Below are positions 8,358-17,174 of a stretch of DNA of 64,000 bases, one piece after another. Each line of letters begins with the position of its first letter. Position 1 is the stretch's first letter. The notes beneath the pieces were generated by a model, which worked only from the letters and a program-made list of their open reading frames with translations, was not told the DNA's origin and did no database searches. Where the stretch lies: contig NZ_JAFBEP010000003.1 in the NCBI RefSeq assembly GCF_016908775.1, positions 186,001 through 250,000 on the forward strand, written 5' to 3'. The translations under genes and the position numbers were made by a program. This stretch comes from Defluviitalea raffinosedens (GTDB taxonomy: Bacteria > Bacillota > Clostridia > Lachnospirales > Defluviitaleaceae).

Positions 8358-9229
8358 ACTCTCTCCCTATTAAATATAGTGGTAACGAAAATATCCTTAG
8401 CTTTACTGTGTAACCTGAGTTCTTTGGCCGCAGCCTGGGCATCTTTACTGTTTTCAAAAAGTCCGAAGACTGAAGGGCCACTGCCGCTCATAAGTGATCC
8501 TAGAGCACCATATTCTACCAAAGTGTTTTTAATCTCCTCAATAATAGGGTGTTCCTCTATTGTAACACTTTCTAATACATTTCCCAGATTCTTTGCAATT
8601 TTTCTTAAATCTCTCTTTTTAATTCCTTCGATTACCTCTTCTGTATTAGGGTGAAAAGATATTTCTTCTAAATTAAGGCTTTTGTAGACATGGGCAGTAG
8701 ACACGCTGATCGGAGGCTTTGCAATCACCACATGACAAAAAGGCATTGGCGGAAGCTTTGTCAGTCGCTCTCCTATCCCCTGAGCCAGAGCAGTTCCTGT
8801 TAAAATGCAATAAGGAATATCTGCTCCTAATTTCACTCCTAAATCCATCAAGTCAGTTTTTTGAAGATTCAGATCAAACAGTGTATTCAATCCTACAAAA
8901 ACCGCAGCTGCATCAGAACTCCCTCCTGCAAGACCTGCGGCAACGGGTATTCTTTTTTTCAGTTCAATTAAAATACCTTGATCTATGTTGTAAGTTTCCA
9001 CCATTAATTTTGCTGCTTTGTAAGCCAGATTTCTTTCATCCTCCGGAAGCCATTTTAAATCCGTTTTTAGCTTGATTCCCGACGCTCTCATCTTTCTAAT
9101 TGTAATATAATCGTATAGGTTAACGGTCTGCATAATCATCTCTACTTCATGATATCCGTCAGGCCTTTTACCTATAACATCAAGAGTTAAATTAATTTTT
9201 GCCCGCGCCTTCAACTCAATCTCATGCAT
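8354..9229 (-). CDS. ispE: 4-diphosphocytidyl-2-C-methyl-D-erythritol kinase
   Basis: 291 residues, GHMP kinase fold. The N-terminal KARAKINLTLDV motif, the ATP-binding AAGLAGGSSDAAA motif near residue 95, and the C-terminal LMSGSGPSVFGLF motif are all present. The enzyme phosphorylates CDP-methylerythritol in the MEP isoprenoid pathway, in the cytosol. I start it at the ATG at 9229: an in-frame GTG at 9241 lies within the AGGGTGA ribosome site, which is spaced 8 bases from the ATG. A strong sigma-A promoter lies upstream at 9274-9303. Confidence 0.95.
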   Translation of the reverse strand: MHEIELKARAKINLTLDVIGKRPDGYHEVEMIMQTVNLYDYITIRKMRASGIKLKTDLKWLPEDERNLAYKAAKLMVETYNIDQGILIELKKRIPVAAGLAGGSSDAAAVFVGLNTLFDLNLQKTDLMDLGVKLGADIPYCILTGTALAQGIGERLTKLPPMPFCHVVIAKPPISVSTAHVYKSLNLEEISFHPNTEEVIEGIKKRDLRKIAKNLGNVLESVTIEEHPIIEEIKNTLVEYGALGSLMSGSGPSVFGLFENSKDAQAAAKELRLHSKAKDIFVTTIFNRERV

Positions 9230-9273
9230 AATAAAATTCACCCTGTTTTCAGTCCAAAGTATGTATACTTTAT

Positions 9274-9303
9274 ATTATATACATTGTACCAAATATAAGT
9301 CAA
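9274..9303 (-). promoter_or_regulatory. Sigma-A promoter of ispE-gntR
   Basis: On the minus strand TTGACT and TATAAT are separated by 18 bases, ending about 45 bases before the ispE start codon. Confidence 0.8.
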
Positions 9304-9338
9304 CAAATATCCATATAGTATATACATTGTACCAAATA
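9276..9338. repeat. 20-bp direct repeat at the ispE promoter
   Basis: TATATACATTGTACCAAATA occurs at 9276-9295 and again at 9319-9338, an offset of 43 bases. The first copy lies in the promoter spacer and -10 region. The second lacks a good -35. Confidence 0.85.
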
Positions 9339-9389
9339 GGAGGGAGCAAACAACCATGGAAACCCTGTACATTTCAGTATTGATCCCAT

Positions 9390-9425
9390 TTAGGAAATAT
9401 GGCGGAATTTCCTATACAATAAAAA
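9390..9425 (+). repeat. Dispersed repeat, copy E (closing hairpin only)
   Basis: TTAGGAAAT...GGAATTTCCTATACAATAAAA matches the last 35 bases of copy A. It may serve as extra 3' structure after sipL. Confidence 0.6.
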
Positions 9426-9443
9426 AGGCTTGCAGTGCAAGCC
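9421..9443 (-). terminator. Terminator of sipL
   Basis: The stem GGCTTGCA/TGCAAGCC is followed on the minus strand by six T, directly after the stop codon. Confidence 0.88.
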
Positions 9444-11018
9444 CTATACATTCAATACTTTTTTAATAATCAAAAGTTTTTGTCCTGGATATAACTTTTC
9501 AGGATTTTCAATGTCGTTAATCGTTGTCAGTTCTTCAATGGTAGCATTATATTTTTTTGCAATCTTCCATAAAGTGTCTCCATTCTGCACGATATAAATG
9601 ATTAAACTGGGCATATTCATAAGAACTTCCGGATCTATGTCTTGTTCTGTCATATCCATGATGATCTCTATTTCCTGTTCATCCATAACTTCAACATCCA
9701 GTTGAAGGGTTAATTTTACTTCCACATCTCTTCCTGAACTGGTATTGCATAAAATATCATCCACATCAACTCTCACATCGGCTTTTTTATCCAGGGAAAC
9801 GCCCTTTAGATCTACACTTTGTCTAAAAGGTATAAGCCCATCGTAAACATAGATAGGATTTTCCTTATCGTCTGTAATATAGGTTAATTGAATATCAGTA
9901 CTGCCTTCTACCATCATTTTATCATCCAGAAGGCGTACTTCTTCTACATGAGGTTTTGCCTGTATATTATAAACATAGGCAACATTTGGCGCACTGGTGT
10001 CCAGGTTTAAGACTTCTTTCAACACAAGGCTGTCACGCTTTTTGTTTAAGAGTTTTTGATAAGGAATTCTTTCCTTCTTAAGTTTAATATCTTTACCCGG
10101 GCAATAAGCATCATCTATAATCTGTATTTCTTCCACAGAAATAATTTTTACATTCACAAGTAGAACCACTTCTACTTCCAAAACTCTTTCTTCTCCGTCT
10201 AAATCCGGACGAATTTGAATGTATTGATTTAAGATCTTGATATCTGTATTGCAATACATGCCTTCTTCTGCTCCAGGGCATTCTATGGTTCCGTTAAAGG
10301 GGATTTGATGTTCCATATAATCCATTTCATTTTCTCCCATAGCCCCTGCATAAAGTGTCCTGATATTAAGATTTCCCTTTACAGAAACAACTCCTTCTCC
10401 CACCTTAGATTCTTTGTTGCAAATTCTTATATCGGTTTTTAGAACTTCCTGTATATTGGGCTTACCTGCAGGTACCATAAGTTCATCTTTTATAATCATT
10501 TTGTCCTGATTGGTTGCGGCTGTTCGATAAAAGGTAAAAGGCTGCATCTGAAGCTGAATGGGCAGAGGACTTTTGGCATTGACGATGATATCACTCTTTC
10601 TTTTTTCCGATACTTTTGCCCCGATCGAAACGATGGCTTTAACATTTAACTTTCTGCTGTTAATCCATGTGTAGTCTAAATGCTCTAAATCATACTCCAT
10701 AGTATAGAACATATCTTTTTTGATTCCGTCCATATTGATAAAATCATCCAGGGTCAATGTTCCCACCATACTATGTACCAACCTATCCGAACCGTCTGCA
10801 GCATAGAGCACATACACTTTAATTTGTCCTTTATAATTAAGTCTGTCTGCAGAAATGTCCACTTGTTCCAGTTCAATTTTCCCATCAATTTTTAAAACTT
10901 TTGCCATATCCGGTTTAACGTCGGGAACAATAAGATCCTCTTCTACAATAACCTGGGTAGTTTCTTTGCGGACAGGCTGATCAAATTCTATGGTTTCTTT
11001 TATTAGTTCTAATGACAT
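9444..11018 (-). CDS. sipL: SPOCS (DUF3794) and LysM protein, SipL-like spore morphogenesis factor
   Basis: 524 residues. Repeated SPOCS/DUF3794 units occupy most of the protein, for example KVLKIDGKIELEQVDISADR near 41 and a second unit near 185 (VPAGKPNIQEVLKTDIRI). A LysM domain closes it (about 476-521: YIVQNGDTLWKIAKKYNATI and YPGQKLLI). This is the architecture of SipL of Clostridioides difficile, which binds the ATPase SpoIVA through its LysM and is needed for coat assembly around the forespore. No signal peptide, as expected for a mother-cell cytosolic protein. It lies between veg and ispE, next to yabG, so the neighbourhood is sporulation-related. Confidence 0.88.
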   Translation of the reverse strand: MSLELIKETIEFDQPVRKETTQVIVEEDLIVPDVKPDMAKVLKIDGKIELEQVDISADRLNYKGQIKVYVLYAADGSDRLVHSMVGTLTLDDFINMDGIKKDMFYTMEYDLEHLDYTWINSRKLNVKAIVSIGAKVSEKRKSDIIVNAKSPLPIQLQMQPFTFYRTAATNQDKMIIKDELMVPAGKPNIQEVLKTDIRICNKESKVGEGVVSVKGNLNIRTLYAGAMGENEMDYMEHQIPFNGTIECPGAEEGMYCNTDIKILNQYIQIRPDLDGEERVLEVEVVLLVNVKIISVEEIQIIDDAYCPGKDIKLKKERIPYQKLLNKKRDSLVLKEVLNLDTSAPNVAYVYNIQAKPHVEEVRLLDDKMMVEGSTDIQLTYITDDKENPIYVYDGLIPFRQSVDLKGVSLDKKADVRVDVDDILCNTSSGRDVEVKLTLQLDVEVMDEQEIEIIMDMTEQDIDPEVLMNMPSLIIYIVQNGDTLWKIAKKYNATIEELTTINDIENPEKLYPGQKLLIIKKVLNV

Positions 11019-11091
11019 AAATTTCCCTCCTTAGGACCTTTGTCTATATAAAATGTATGAGTGATCCTAAGACATTTATGACTAGAAAAAT

Positions 11092-11129
11092 AAAAAAAGA
11101 ACAAAATCACATGAGCTGACTTTGTTCTT
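11092..11129 (-). terminator. Terminator overlapping the 3' end of veg
   Basis: AAGAACAAA pairs with TTTGTTCTT around a loop that contains the stop codon, and seven T follow on the minus strand. Confidence 0.8.
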
Positions 11130-11382
11130 GATCTCCTTCATTATAAAAAGAAAGTTCGACTGTTTGAGTGAGAATATCGGTGTAGCTGTAAGAAACTCTT
11201 CTAAAAGTATTTTCAAATGTATTTTTAACTTTAACGACGAAAACATTAGAGTAAGCATCTTCTAGTATACCTTCATTGATGACAGTTTTTTTCCTTCCTT
11301 TGTTTGTCTTAAGTTTAACCTTAGTACCTACAAACCCTTCAATGTCTTTCCGAATTTGGGAAAGATCTTGCGGAACTATCAC
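11107..11382 (-). CDS. veg: Veg family protein
   Basis: 91 residues, the usual Veg length. Conserved text includes LSQIRKDIEGFVGTKVKLK near the start, GRKKTVINEGILEDAY, and RRVSYSYTDILTQTVEL near the end. Veg is a small, highly expressed beta-barrel-like protein of Firmicutes linked to biofilm control in B. subtilis; its biochemical role is unclear. The start is GTG with AGGTGA five bases upstream. Two near-consensus sigma-A promoters in tandem fit the very high expression known for this gene. Confidence 0.95.
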   Translation of the reverse strand: MIVPQDLSQIRKDIEGFVGTKVKLKTNKGRKKTVINEGILEDAYSNVFVVKVKNTFENTFRRVSYSYTDILTQTVELSFYNEGDQEQSQLM

Positions 11383-11413
11383 TTACATCACCTCATCCTA
11401 TGTCACTTAATTT

Positions 11414-11442
11414 AGTATATCACAAATCAGTCGTAATGTCAA
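11414..11442 (-). promoter_or_regulatory. Proximal veg promoter (sigma-A)
   Basis: Minus strand TTGACA, 17-base spacer, TATACT. Confidence 0.88.
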
Positions 11443-11452
11443 TAAATTTTTG

Positions 11453-11482
11453 ATTATATCAAAATTCTTGATACCATGTCAA
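11453..11482 (-). promoter_or_regulatory. Distal veg promoter (sigma-A)
   Basis: Minus strand TTGACA, 18-base spacer, TATAAT, 40 bases upstream of the proximal promoter. Confidence 0.85.
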
Positions 11483-11522
11483 TAGATTTACCAAAAATTC
11501 AAATTCAAAAACTTTCAAAAAA

Positions 11523-12356
11523 CTACAAAAAACTTGGGGCTCCTTCTCTGTACTTTCCTCTTGTCTGAAAGCCCCCTATCCCCTTAATTCCTGTAATAGT
11601 GTTTTCTATGATTTCATTAATGGATAGAATAGTAGCCATGGATGTATAAGCTATTTTTTCACAAATAAACACCGGATCCAGGGCATGGATCATGACTCTT
11701 TCCGGAGAACTGGCAAAATTTGCTCCTGCTTCGATTAAAGCTTCATAATTGGATTGGCAGGCACCTGCAAATATAACCAGTTGATCCATATTTGGTTCAT
11801 AGTCTCTTGCTTTTTTTACTGCTTCAACAAAAAATTTAGAGTTTCTATAATTATTGATGTCTTTATAGTTTTCCGCTCCCTTTGAAATCGAATCATGCCC
11901 TGTAATGACTAATATATCCGGTCTATGTTCCTGCAAAAGAGATAAAATTTGAACAGGGTGCTCCCGTTCCTCTAAAGTTTTTCCAACCACATCAATTTTG
12001 AGCTCCTCGTAGTATTTCAAGCAAATTCTTAAATACTCTGGGTCTCCATCGACATGAAGCACCTTTCCCGGCTTTTTTAAGATAGATTCGCCCCTTGCAA
12101 CTTTTCGACTTTCTTCTGACAATCTTTTTTTTAAAATAGCTCTTACATTTTTTTCTGCCTGAAGTAAAGCCATTTCATGATATGGATTGGGGGCACCATA
12201 GTAAACCTTTTGCAGATCCTGCCAGGGAGCATCTGCCAAAACTCTATAGCTTAAGCCAACTAATTTTACCATTCCATAAGGAGTAATCTCGGTTATACGA
12301 AAGTACATATCTCCCCCATAAGATTTTCTGACAACTATATCTCCCACCTTTAGCAT
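11523..12356 (-). CDS. yabG: Sporulation-specific protease YabG
   Basis: 277 residues, close to the usual YabG length. It begins LKVGDIVVRKSYGGDMYFRI and contains KVLHVDGDPEYLRICLKYY, LVITGHDSI and FAGACQSNYEALIEAGANFASSP, all typical of the family (peptidase U57). YabG processes coat and cortex proteins during late sporulation in the mother cell; in C. difficile it also processes germination proteins. The ATG at 12356 is preferred over one at 12389: it has GGAAGGGAG seven bases upstream, while the upstream ATG has no ribosome site and overlaps a candidate sigma-K promoter. Confidence 0.93.
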   Translation of the reverse strand: MLKVGDIVVRKSYGGDMYFRITEITPYGMVKLVGLSYRVLADAPWQDLQKVYYGAPNPYHEMALLQAEKNVRAILKKRLSEESRKVARGESILKKPGKVLHVDGDPEYLRICLKYYEELKIDVVGKTLEEREHPVQILSLLQEHRPDILVITGHDSISKGAENYKDINNYRNSKFFVEAVKKARDYEPNMDQLVIFAGACQSNYEALIEAGANFASSPERVMIHALDPVFICEKIAYTSMATILSINEIIENTITGIKGIGGFQTRGKYREGAPSFL

Positions 12357-12387
12357 ATGGATTCTCCCTTCCATCAGCTCATAATCC

Positions 12388-12412
12388 ATATTATGTAAAT
12401 AAAAGGAGCGGT
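12388..12412 (-). promoter_or_regulatory. Candidate sigma-K promoter of yabG
   Basis: Minus strand AC, 15 bases, CATAATAT, close to the sigma-K pattern AC-N16/17-CATAnnnT. It would initiate just upstream of the preferred start codon. B. subtilis yabG is known to be sigma-K-dependent. Confidence 0.4.
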
Positions 12413-12447
12413 GCTACAATAAAATACGGCTACGCAGCACTTGTGAA

Positions 12448-12474
12448 ACAAAAACAGGCGGCCAAAGGCCGCCC
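12448..12474 (-). terminator. Terminator of the antiporter gene
   Basis: The stem GGGCGGCC-TTT-GGCCGCC is followed by TGTTTTTG on the minus strand. Confidence 0.88.
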
Positions 12475-12488
12475 AATACTTTTATGTT

Positions 12489-13628
12489 TTATTCTTTGTA
12501 TGCAAATTTTAACCATATAGGAGTAATAAGAGTTGTTACAATAACCATAATAATGATGGGAGCAAAGAATGCCTCCTGCATTAATCCAATTGCTGCTCCT
12601 TTGTTGGCAACAATCAGTGCAACTTCACCTCTGGAAATCATACCTACACCAATTCTATAAGAGTCTTTTGAAGAATATCCACATAATTTTGCACCTAAAC
12701 CGCAACCAACAACTTTACTTAGAATAGCAACAACAACAATTAATACTGTAAACAAAATGATGGTTCCATTCATTCCCATTATGGAAGTTTTTATTCCTAT
12801 GCTTGCAAAAAAGATAGGAGATAAAAGCATATATGAAATAATTTCTACTCTTCTTCCTATATAATGGGCATGAAGGGTATTACACAAAATTAAGCCTGCG
12901 ATATACGCCCCTGTAATATCTGCTACACCAAATTCTTCTGCCACATAAGACAATATTAAGCAAAAAGCAAGACTAAAGATAGGAATTCTTCTTTTTTTAC
13001 CTTCGTGCTTACTAAGCCACTGGAAAAAGTAATAAAACAGCATTCCTGCCACAATACATACAACAAAGAACCCTAAGATTTTCAAAAGTACAATCAGGAT
13101 ACTGGGAGAATTGGGACTGGCTGTACTTGTCACTAAAGTTAAAGCAATAATGCCCAAAATATCATCAATAACAGCCGCACCTAAGATAGCCGTTCCAGAC
13201 TCTGTTTTGAGTTTCCCCATTTCCTGAAGGGTTTCAACGGTGATGCTCACAGAGGTTGCCGTTAAAATCACTCCGATGAATATATCCTGAAGAATATTCT
13301 TATTAAAAATTAACGCAATTAAAGTTCCGCATAATAACGGAACCAATACACCAATAATAGCAATAATTAAGGAAGCTTTCCCACTCTTTTTTAATTCTTT
13401 TAAATCCGTTTCTAAGCCTGCAGCAAACATTAAAACAATAACTCCAAGTTCTGCAACAGAAGAAAGAAAATCTGTTTCATGCAAGAGATTAATCCCCGCC
13501 GGTCCAAGGATCAGGCCTGCAAGAAGCGCCCCCAGTACTTGGGGCATGCTGAAACGCTTAGTAATTAATCCAAATATTTTTGTAAAGGTTAAAATAATTG
13601 CAATGTCTAATAAAAAATGCGTAGACAT
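12489..13628 (-). CDS. CPA2-family cation:proton antiporter (NapA/KefB-like)
   Basis: 379 residues, about eleven to twelve hydrophobic segments and no C-terminal TrkA domain. LAGLILGPAGINLL and LGVIVLMFAAGLETDLKEL near the N-terminus and AAVIDDILGI near residue 155 are typical of the CPA2 superfamily. The adjacent Asp pair in AAVIDDILG is the arrangement seen in electrogenic Na+/H+ exchangers such as NapA, which suggests sodium/proton exchange; potassium/proton exchange is the alternative. The ATG at 13628 is chosen because AGAGGTG lies five bases upstream; an in-frame TTG at 13643 has nothing comparable. Monocistronic, with its own terminator. Confidence 0.88.
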   Translation of the reverse strand: MSTHFLLDIAIILTFTKIFGLITKRFSMPQVLGALLAGLILGPAGINLLHETDFLSSVAELGVIVLMFAAGLETDLKELKKSGKASLIIAIIGVLVPLLCGTLIALIFNKNILQDIFIGVILTATSVSITVETLQEMGKLKTESGTAILGAAVIDDILGIIALTLVTSTASPNSPSILIVLLKILGFFVVCIVAGMLFYYFFQWLSKHEGKKRRIPIFSLAFCLILSYVAEEFGVADITGAYIAGLILCNTLHAHYIGRRVEIISYMLLSPIFFASIGIKTSIMGMNGTIILFTVLIVVVAILSKVVGCGLGAKLCGYSSKDSYRIGVGMISRGEVALIVANKGAAIGLMQEAFFAPIIIMVIVTTLITPIWLKFAYKE

Positions 13629-13829
13629 ATTAACACCTCTCAAAGTAAAAGAATATCTATATGCTCTGTATAAATTATACAGTTATATTATTAGCGAGCA
13701 CCAAGATAATATTCTAACACAAAGTTTTAAAGATTCAATAGAATTTTTTATTAAAAAAATATTTATGCCGCACTAGCGAAATTAAAAAAGTTTGATCTCT
13801 TGCAAGCAAGACGAACTTCCATTCATAAC

Positions 13830-13859
13830 AAAAAAGAGGCGCTTTAAAAGCACCCCTTT
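13830..13859 (-). terminator. Terminator of the phosphohexomutase gene
   Basis: GGGGTGCTTT pairs with AAAGCGCCTC and is followed by six T on the minus strand. Confidence 0.8.
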
Positions 13860-13862
13860 GTA

Positions 13863-15599
13863 TTATATCTGGTTTATTTTTCCCATTACATCTTCTATTA
13901 AATTGGCTAGCAGTTCTTTTGCATGCTCTTCATCTTTTCCTTTAACACCAAAGTACATTTTTACCTTGGGCTCTGTACCGGATGGTCTGATACAGAACCA
14001 TGCGTTATTTTCTAATACAAAATACAGCACATTGGATTTTGGAAGATGGATCTTTGCTTCCTGATTGGTAATCAGATTCTTTGCCATTTGCTTTTCATAA
14101 TCTCTTAATTCTAATACTTTAAGACCAGCAACTGCTTTTGGCGGATCATTTCTTAAGAATGTCATAATAGACTGTATCTTCTCAAGGCCTTCTATGCCCT
14201 TTAAGGTGATGGACTCTAAGGCTTCCTTATAATATCCATACTTTTCATACAGCGCCTGTAAACCTTCATATAATGTCATACCTTTATCTTTATAAACGGC
14301 TGCCAGTTCACATGCCAGCATAGAAGCCACCACTGCATCCTTGTCCCTTGCATAGGTGCCTGCCAGATATCCGTAACTTTCCTCAAATCCAAAAAGATAT
14401 TCATGTTCTCCGGTTTGTTCAAATTCTTTGATTTTTTCTCCGATAAATTTGAATCCAGTTAATACTTCTAACAGGGTAATATCATATTCCTTGGCAATGG
14501 CTCTTGCCATTTCTGTTGTAACGATGGTTTTAATAAGCGCTCCGTTTTTAGGCAGGGTTCCCTTCGCTTTTTTAGCAGACAATAAGTATTCTGCCAAAAG
14601 CACTCCTGTCATATTTCCGGTTAAGACAACATATTCTCCCTTTGCATCCCTTACCAAAACACCAACTCTGTCCGCATCAGGGTCTGTCCCTATAATAATG
14701 TCGGCATTGTGTTCTTTAGCCAGTTTGATCGCTAAGCCAAATGCCGCAGGATCTTCCGGATTGGGATAAGACACGGTTGAGAATTCAGGGTCTGGATTTT
14801 GCTGTTCTGGCACAATGATTACATTTTTAAATCCTACTTCTTTTAAAACTCTCATAACCGGCTTATGGCCTGTTCCATGAAGCGGTGTATACACAATCGT
14901 GAAATCATCCGCCATTTTTTTAATAATATCTCCATTGATGCTTTGGGCTTTTACTTCTTTAATGTATGCATCATTGGCTTCTTCTCCGATAATTTTTAGA
15001 AGTCCTGCTTCTTTTGCTTTTTCAGTCTCCATGAGTTTAACTTGTCTAAAGTCTGTAATTTTGTTAACCTCAGCAATGATTTCTGAATCGTATGGTGGAG
15101 GTACCTGTGCTCCGTCACTGCCATATACCTTATATCCATTATATTCTTTTGGATTATGGCTTGCAGTAATCACAATGCCTGCCACACAACCTAAATATCT
15201 AACGGCAAAGGAAAGCTCCGGTGTTGGTGTAAGTTCTTCGAATACATAGGTTTTTATACCATTTCCATTAAGGACCATAGCGGCTTCAAAGGCAAATTCT
15301 CTGGAATAACGTCTTGAATCGTATGCTATAACAACGCCTTTTTCTTTATTCTTTTCAGCATTTTCTAATAAAATATAATTGGCAAGGCCCTGGGTGGCTT
15401 TTCTTACAGAATACTTATTCATTCGGTTGGTTCCTGCGCCAATGATTCCCCTAAGTCCTCCTGTACCGAATTCCAGTTCTTTATAAAATCTTTCCTGTAT
15501 TTCTTTTTCATCACCAGATATATCTTTTAATTCTTTTTTAGTTTCTTCATCAAAGTAGTCATCTTCTAACCACTGATTGTATTTCTCCATAAAATCCAT
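13863..15599 (-). CDS. Alpha-phosphoglucomutase / phosphomannomutase (alpha-D-phosphohexomutase)
   Basis: 578 residues, the long Firmicute form (PgcA-like). All four active-site motifs are present: the phosphoserine loop VITASHNPKEYNGYKVY near 139, the metal-binding DPDADRVG near 305, the sugar-specificity loop GFEESYGY near 400, and the phosphate-binding RPSGTEPKVKMYF near 550. It interconverts glucose 1- and 6-phosphate, feeding UDP-glucose and cell-wall polymer synthesis or glycogen metabolism. The ATG at 15599 has GGGGG seven bases upstream; an in-frame TTG at 15614 overlaps that site and is rejected. Confidence 0.94.
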   Translation of the reverse strand: MDFMEKYNQWLEDDYFDEETKKELKDISGDEKEIQERFYKELEFGTGGLRGIIGAGTNRMNKYSVRKATQGLANYILLENAEKNKEKGVVIAYDSRRYSREFAFEAAMVLNGNGIKTYVFEELTPTPELSFAVRYLGCVAGIVITASHNPKEYNGYKVYGSDGAQVPPPYDSEIIAEVNKITDFRQVKLMETEKAKEAGLLKIIGEEANDAYIKEVKAQSINGDIIKKMADDFTIVYTPLHGTGHKPVMRVLKEVGFKNVIIVPEQQNPDPEFSTVSYPNPEDPAAFGLAIKLAKEHNADIIIGTDPDADRVGVLVRDAKGEYVVLTGNMTGVLLAEYLLSAKKAKGTLPKNGALIKTIVTTEMARAIAKEYDITLLEVLTGFKFIGEKIKEFEQTGEHEYLFGFEESYGYLAGTYARDKDAVVASMLACELAAVYKDKGMTLYEGLQALYEKYGYYKEALESITLKGIEGLEKIQSIMTFLRNDPPKAVAGLKVLELRDYEKQMAKNLITNQEAKIHLPKSNVLYFVLENNAWFCIRPSGTEPKVKMYFGVKGKDEEHAKELLANLIEDVMGKINQI

Positions 15600-15731
15600 C
15601 GCTATAACCCCCAATGCTTGTATTAATGATTAAATATAATTTAACGGATAAAAAACTATTTGTCAATCCTATCCATTTTCATCTGGATTTTTGCTATTAT
15701 TTTTAATTTGCAAAAATATTTTATCATTTCC

Positions 15732-17078
15732 TTATTGTCCCATAGCTTCTTGCAGAGTAAACAGGAAGCTCCTTTGCTTTTGAGTCTCATTTAAGCTGAT
15801 GGGAATCTGAAGGGGACTGTATCCTTCTTTTACAATAGCAATCTTATGTTCTCCATAAGGAAGCTTTGTTTCTACGGGAGATACACCTACATAATTGTCA
15901 TCTATAAATACTTCTGCCCCGGAAGGATTGGTATCTATGGATACTTTTCCAAGCTTAGAAGTTTCATTGCCAGGTGTTTGTTTTTGAGGCATATCTTCCA
16001 CTACTTCTTCTTTTTGAAGGTCAATATCAATTCTTTTTGTCTCTTCATTCATTTTAATATCTTTGGACCAGTCTTTATAACCTTCTTTTTTCACTGCCAA
16101 ATGGTAATCGCCATATTCCAGCAGGATGGTTTCATCTCCCGGATATTCAATATCATTAACGAATACTTTGTAATCTGAAACACCTTTAGCAACTACCCTT
16201 AGTTTTCCAACTTTCTTTTGCATTTCTCCTAAATTGATTTCCACAGTCTGCATGGAATCTACCTGGACATTTTTTGCAATTGGCTCATAACCTTCTTTTT
16301 TGATGACAATTTTATGGGAGCCTTCTGTTACAGCAATGTTTTTGGCTTCTTGTATGGAAAGGGTCCTGCCGTTATCGATTTCTACCATACCTTCTTCGTC
16401 TTTTGAAGCAGTTACATTAATATAGCCATGGGATAGGGTGACTTCAATAAACCAAACCTGGTTTTTATAACCCCTTAAGGTAAGTTCGTCTATCGGATCG
16501 ATCTGATCTAAGGAAATAGGCTCTCCTTTATACAGAGCAATAAGATTATTTGAATAAGTATAGATATTGTTTCCTATCTCTACAGTCTGCCCTTCTGTAT
16601 TAATTTTTGCATTTTTAACCCGGGTCTGCTCCCAGGCTTCTCCACTGATTCTAAGATATTTGGGTACCTTACTGCCCTTATCGTACTTTGTTTCAATCAT
16701 ATCCCCAATTTTAAATTCTCTTAGACTCATAGACTGCCCATAGATGTCTTTCATCTCAACGCCATTTTCAATCTGAAGCACGATTTCTTTTTCATTTTCA
16801 ACATTGAGTATATGAACCGTGTCAGCCCCCACATCTTTTGTGATGATTCCTATCACTTCTTCCATCTCTCCTGTTGCTTTGCTTTCTTCTGGAGTTTTTT
16901 CTTCTATTGAGAATTCTTCCTCATCTTTTATCTTATTGGAATTTTTTTTTGTCATTGTGGAGGCTACGATAATAAGTGTAAGAATTAAGATCACCAATCC
17001 TCCTATTCCTGTTAAAACCATGAATCGAATAAAATCAGACTGGGTTTTCGCACTCGTTTTCTTTTTTTTGTCAGGCAT
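15732..17078 (-). CDS. Membrane-anchored PEGA-domain protein
   Basis: 448 residues. A short cytosolic N-terminus rich in Lys (PDKKKKTSAK) leads into one membrane helix (about 20-44), an acidic linker, a beta-rich region, then three PEGA-type repeats (about 225-290, 295-365, 380-445). The last is the clearest: GKVSIDTNPSGAEVFIDDNY, then GVSPVETKLPYGEHKIAIVK. PEGA repeats are small extracytoplasmic beta-sandwiches named after a conserved motif; they are found in surface-layer and sensor proteins. I know no specific function. Neighbours on both sides are transcribed on the same strand but with gaps of over 90 bases, so it is probably its own unit. Confidence 0.8.
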   Translation of the reverse strand: MPDKKKKTSAKTQSDFIRFMVLTGIGGLVILILTLIIVASTMTKKNSNKIKDEEEFSIEEKTPEESKATGEMEEVIGIITKDVGADTVHILNVENEKEIVLQIENGVEMKDIYGQSMSLREFKIGDMIETKYDKGSKVPKYLRISGEAWEQTRVKNAKINTEGQTVEIGNNIYTYSNNLIALYKGEPISLDQIDPIDELTLRGYKNQVWFIEVTLSHGYINVTASKDEEGMVEIDNGRTLSIQEAKNIAVTEGSHKIVIKKEGYEPIAKNVQVDSMQTVEINLGEMQKKVGKLRVVAKGVSDYKVFVNDIEYPGDETILLEYGDYHLAVKKEGYKDWSKDIKMNEETKRIDIDLQKEEVVEDMPQKQTPGNETSKLGKVSIDTNPSGAEVFIDDNYVGVSPVETKLPYGEHKIAIVKEGYSPLQIPISLNETQKQRSFLFTLQEAMGQ

Positions 17079-17139
17079 TTTAACTCCCTCTTTTCAATTC
17101 ATTTTTTGTACGCCTTTCATTATACACTAAAAAAGTTAC

Positions 17140-17165
17140 AAAAAAAAGAAACCTTTTAGGCTTCC
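17140..17165 (-). terminator. Terminator of the CotS-like gene
   Basis: GGAAGCC-TAAA-AGGTTTC stem (with G-U pairs) is followed by eight T on the minus strand. Confidence 0.75.
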
Positions 17166-17174
17166 AAAATTAAA

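Noticed and set aside
9230-9241. GTG start for ispE four codons upstream
   Set aside because: The GTG is part of the AGGGTGA ribosome site of the ATG at 9229.
12411-12447. Possible repeat fragment (GTGCT...AGCAC) upstream of yabG
   Set aside because: It forms a small stem but shares only an ACAATAAAA word with the repeat family.
13776-13829. Possible further copy of the dispersed repeat before the phosphohexomutase terminator
   Set aside because: Only a short GCAAGCAAGA similarity; no hairpin order or core.
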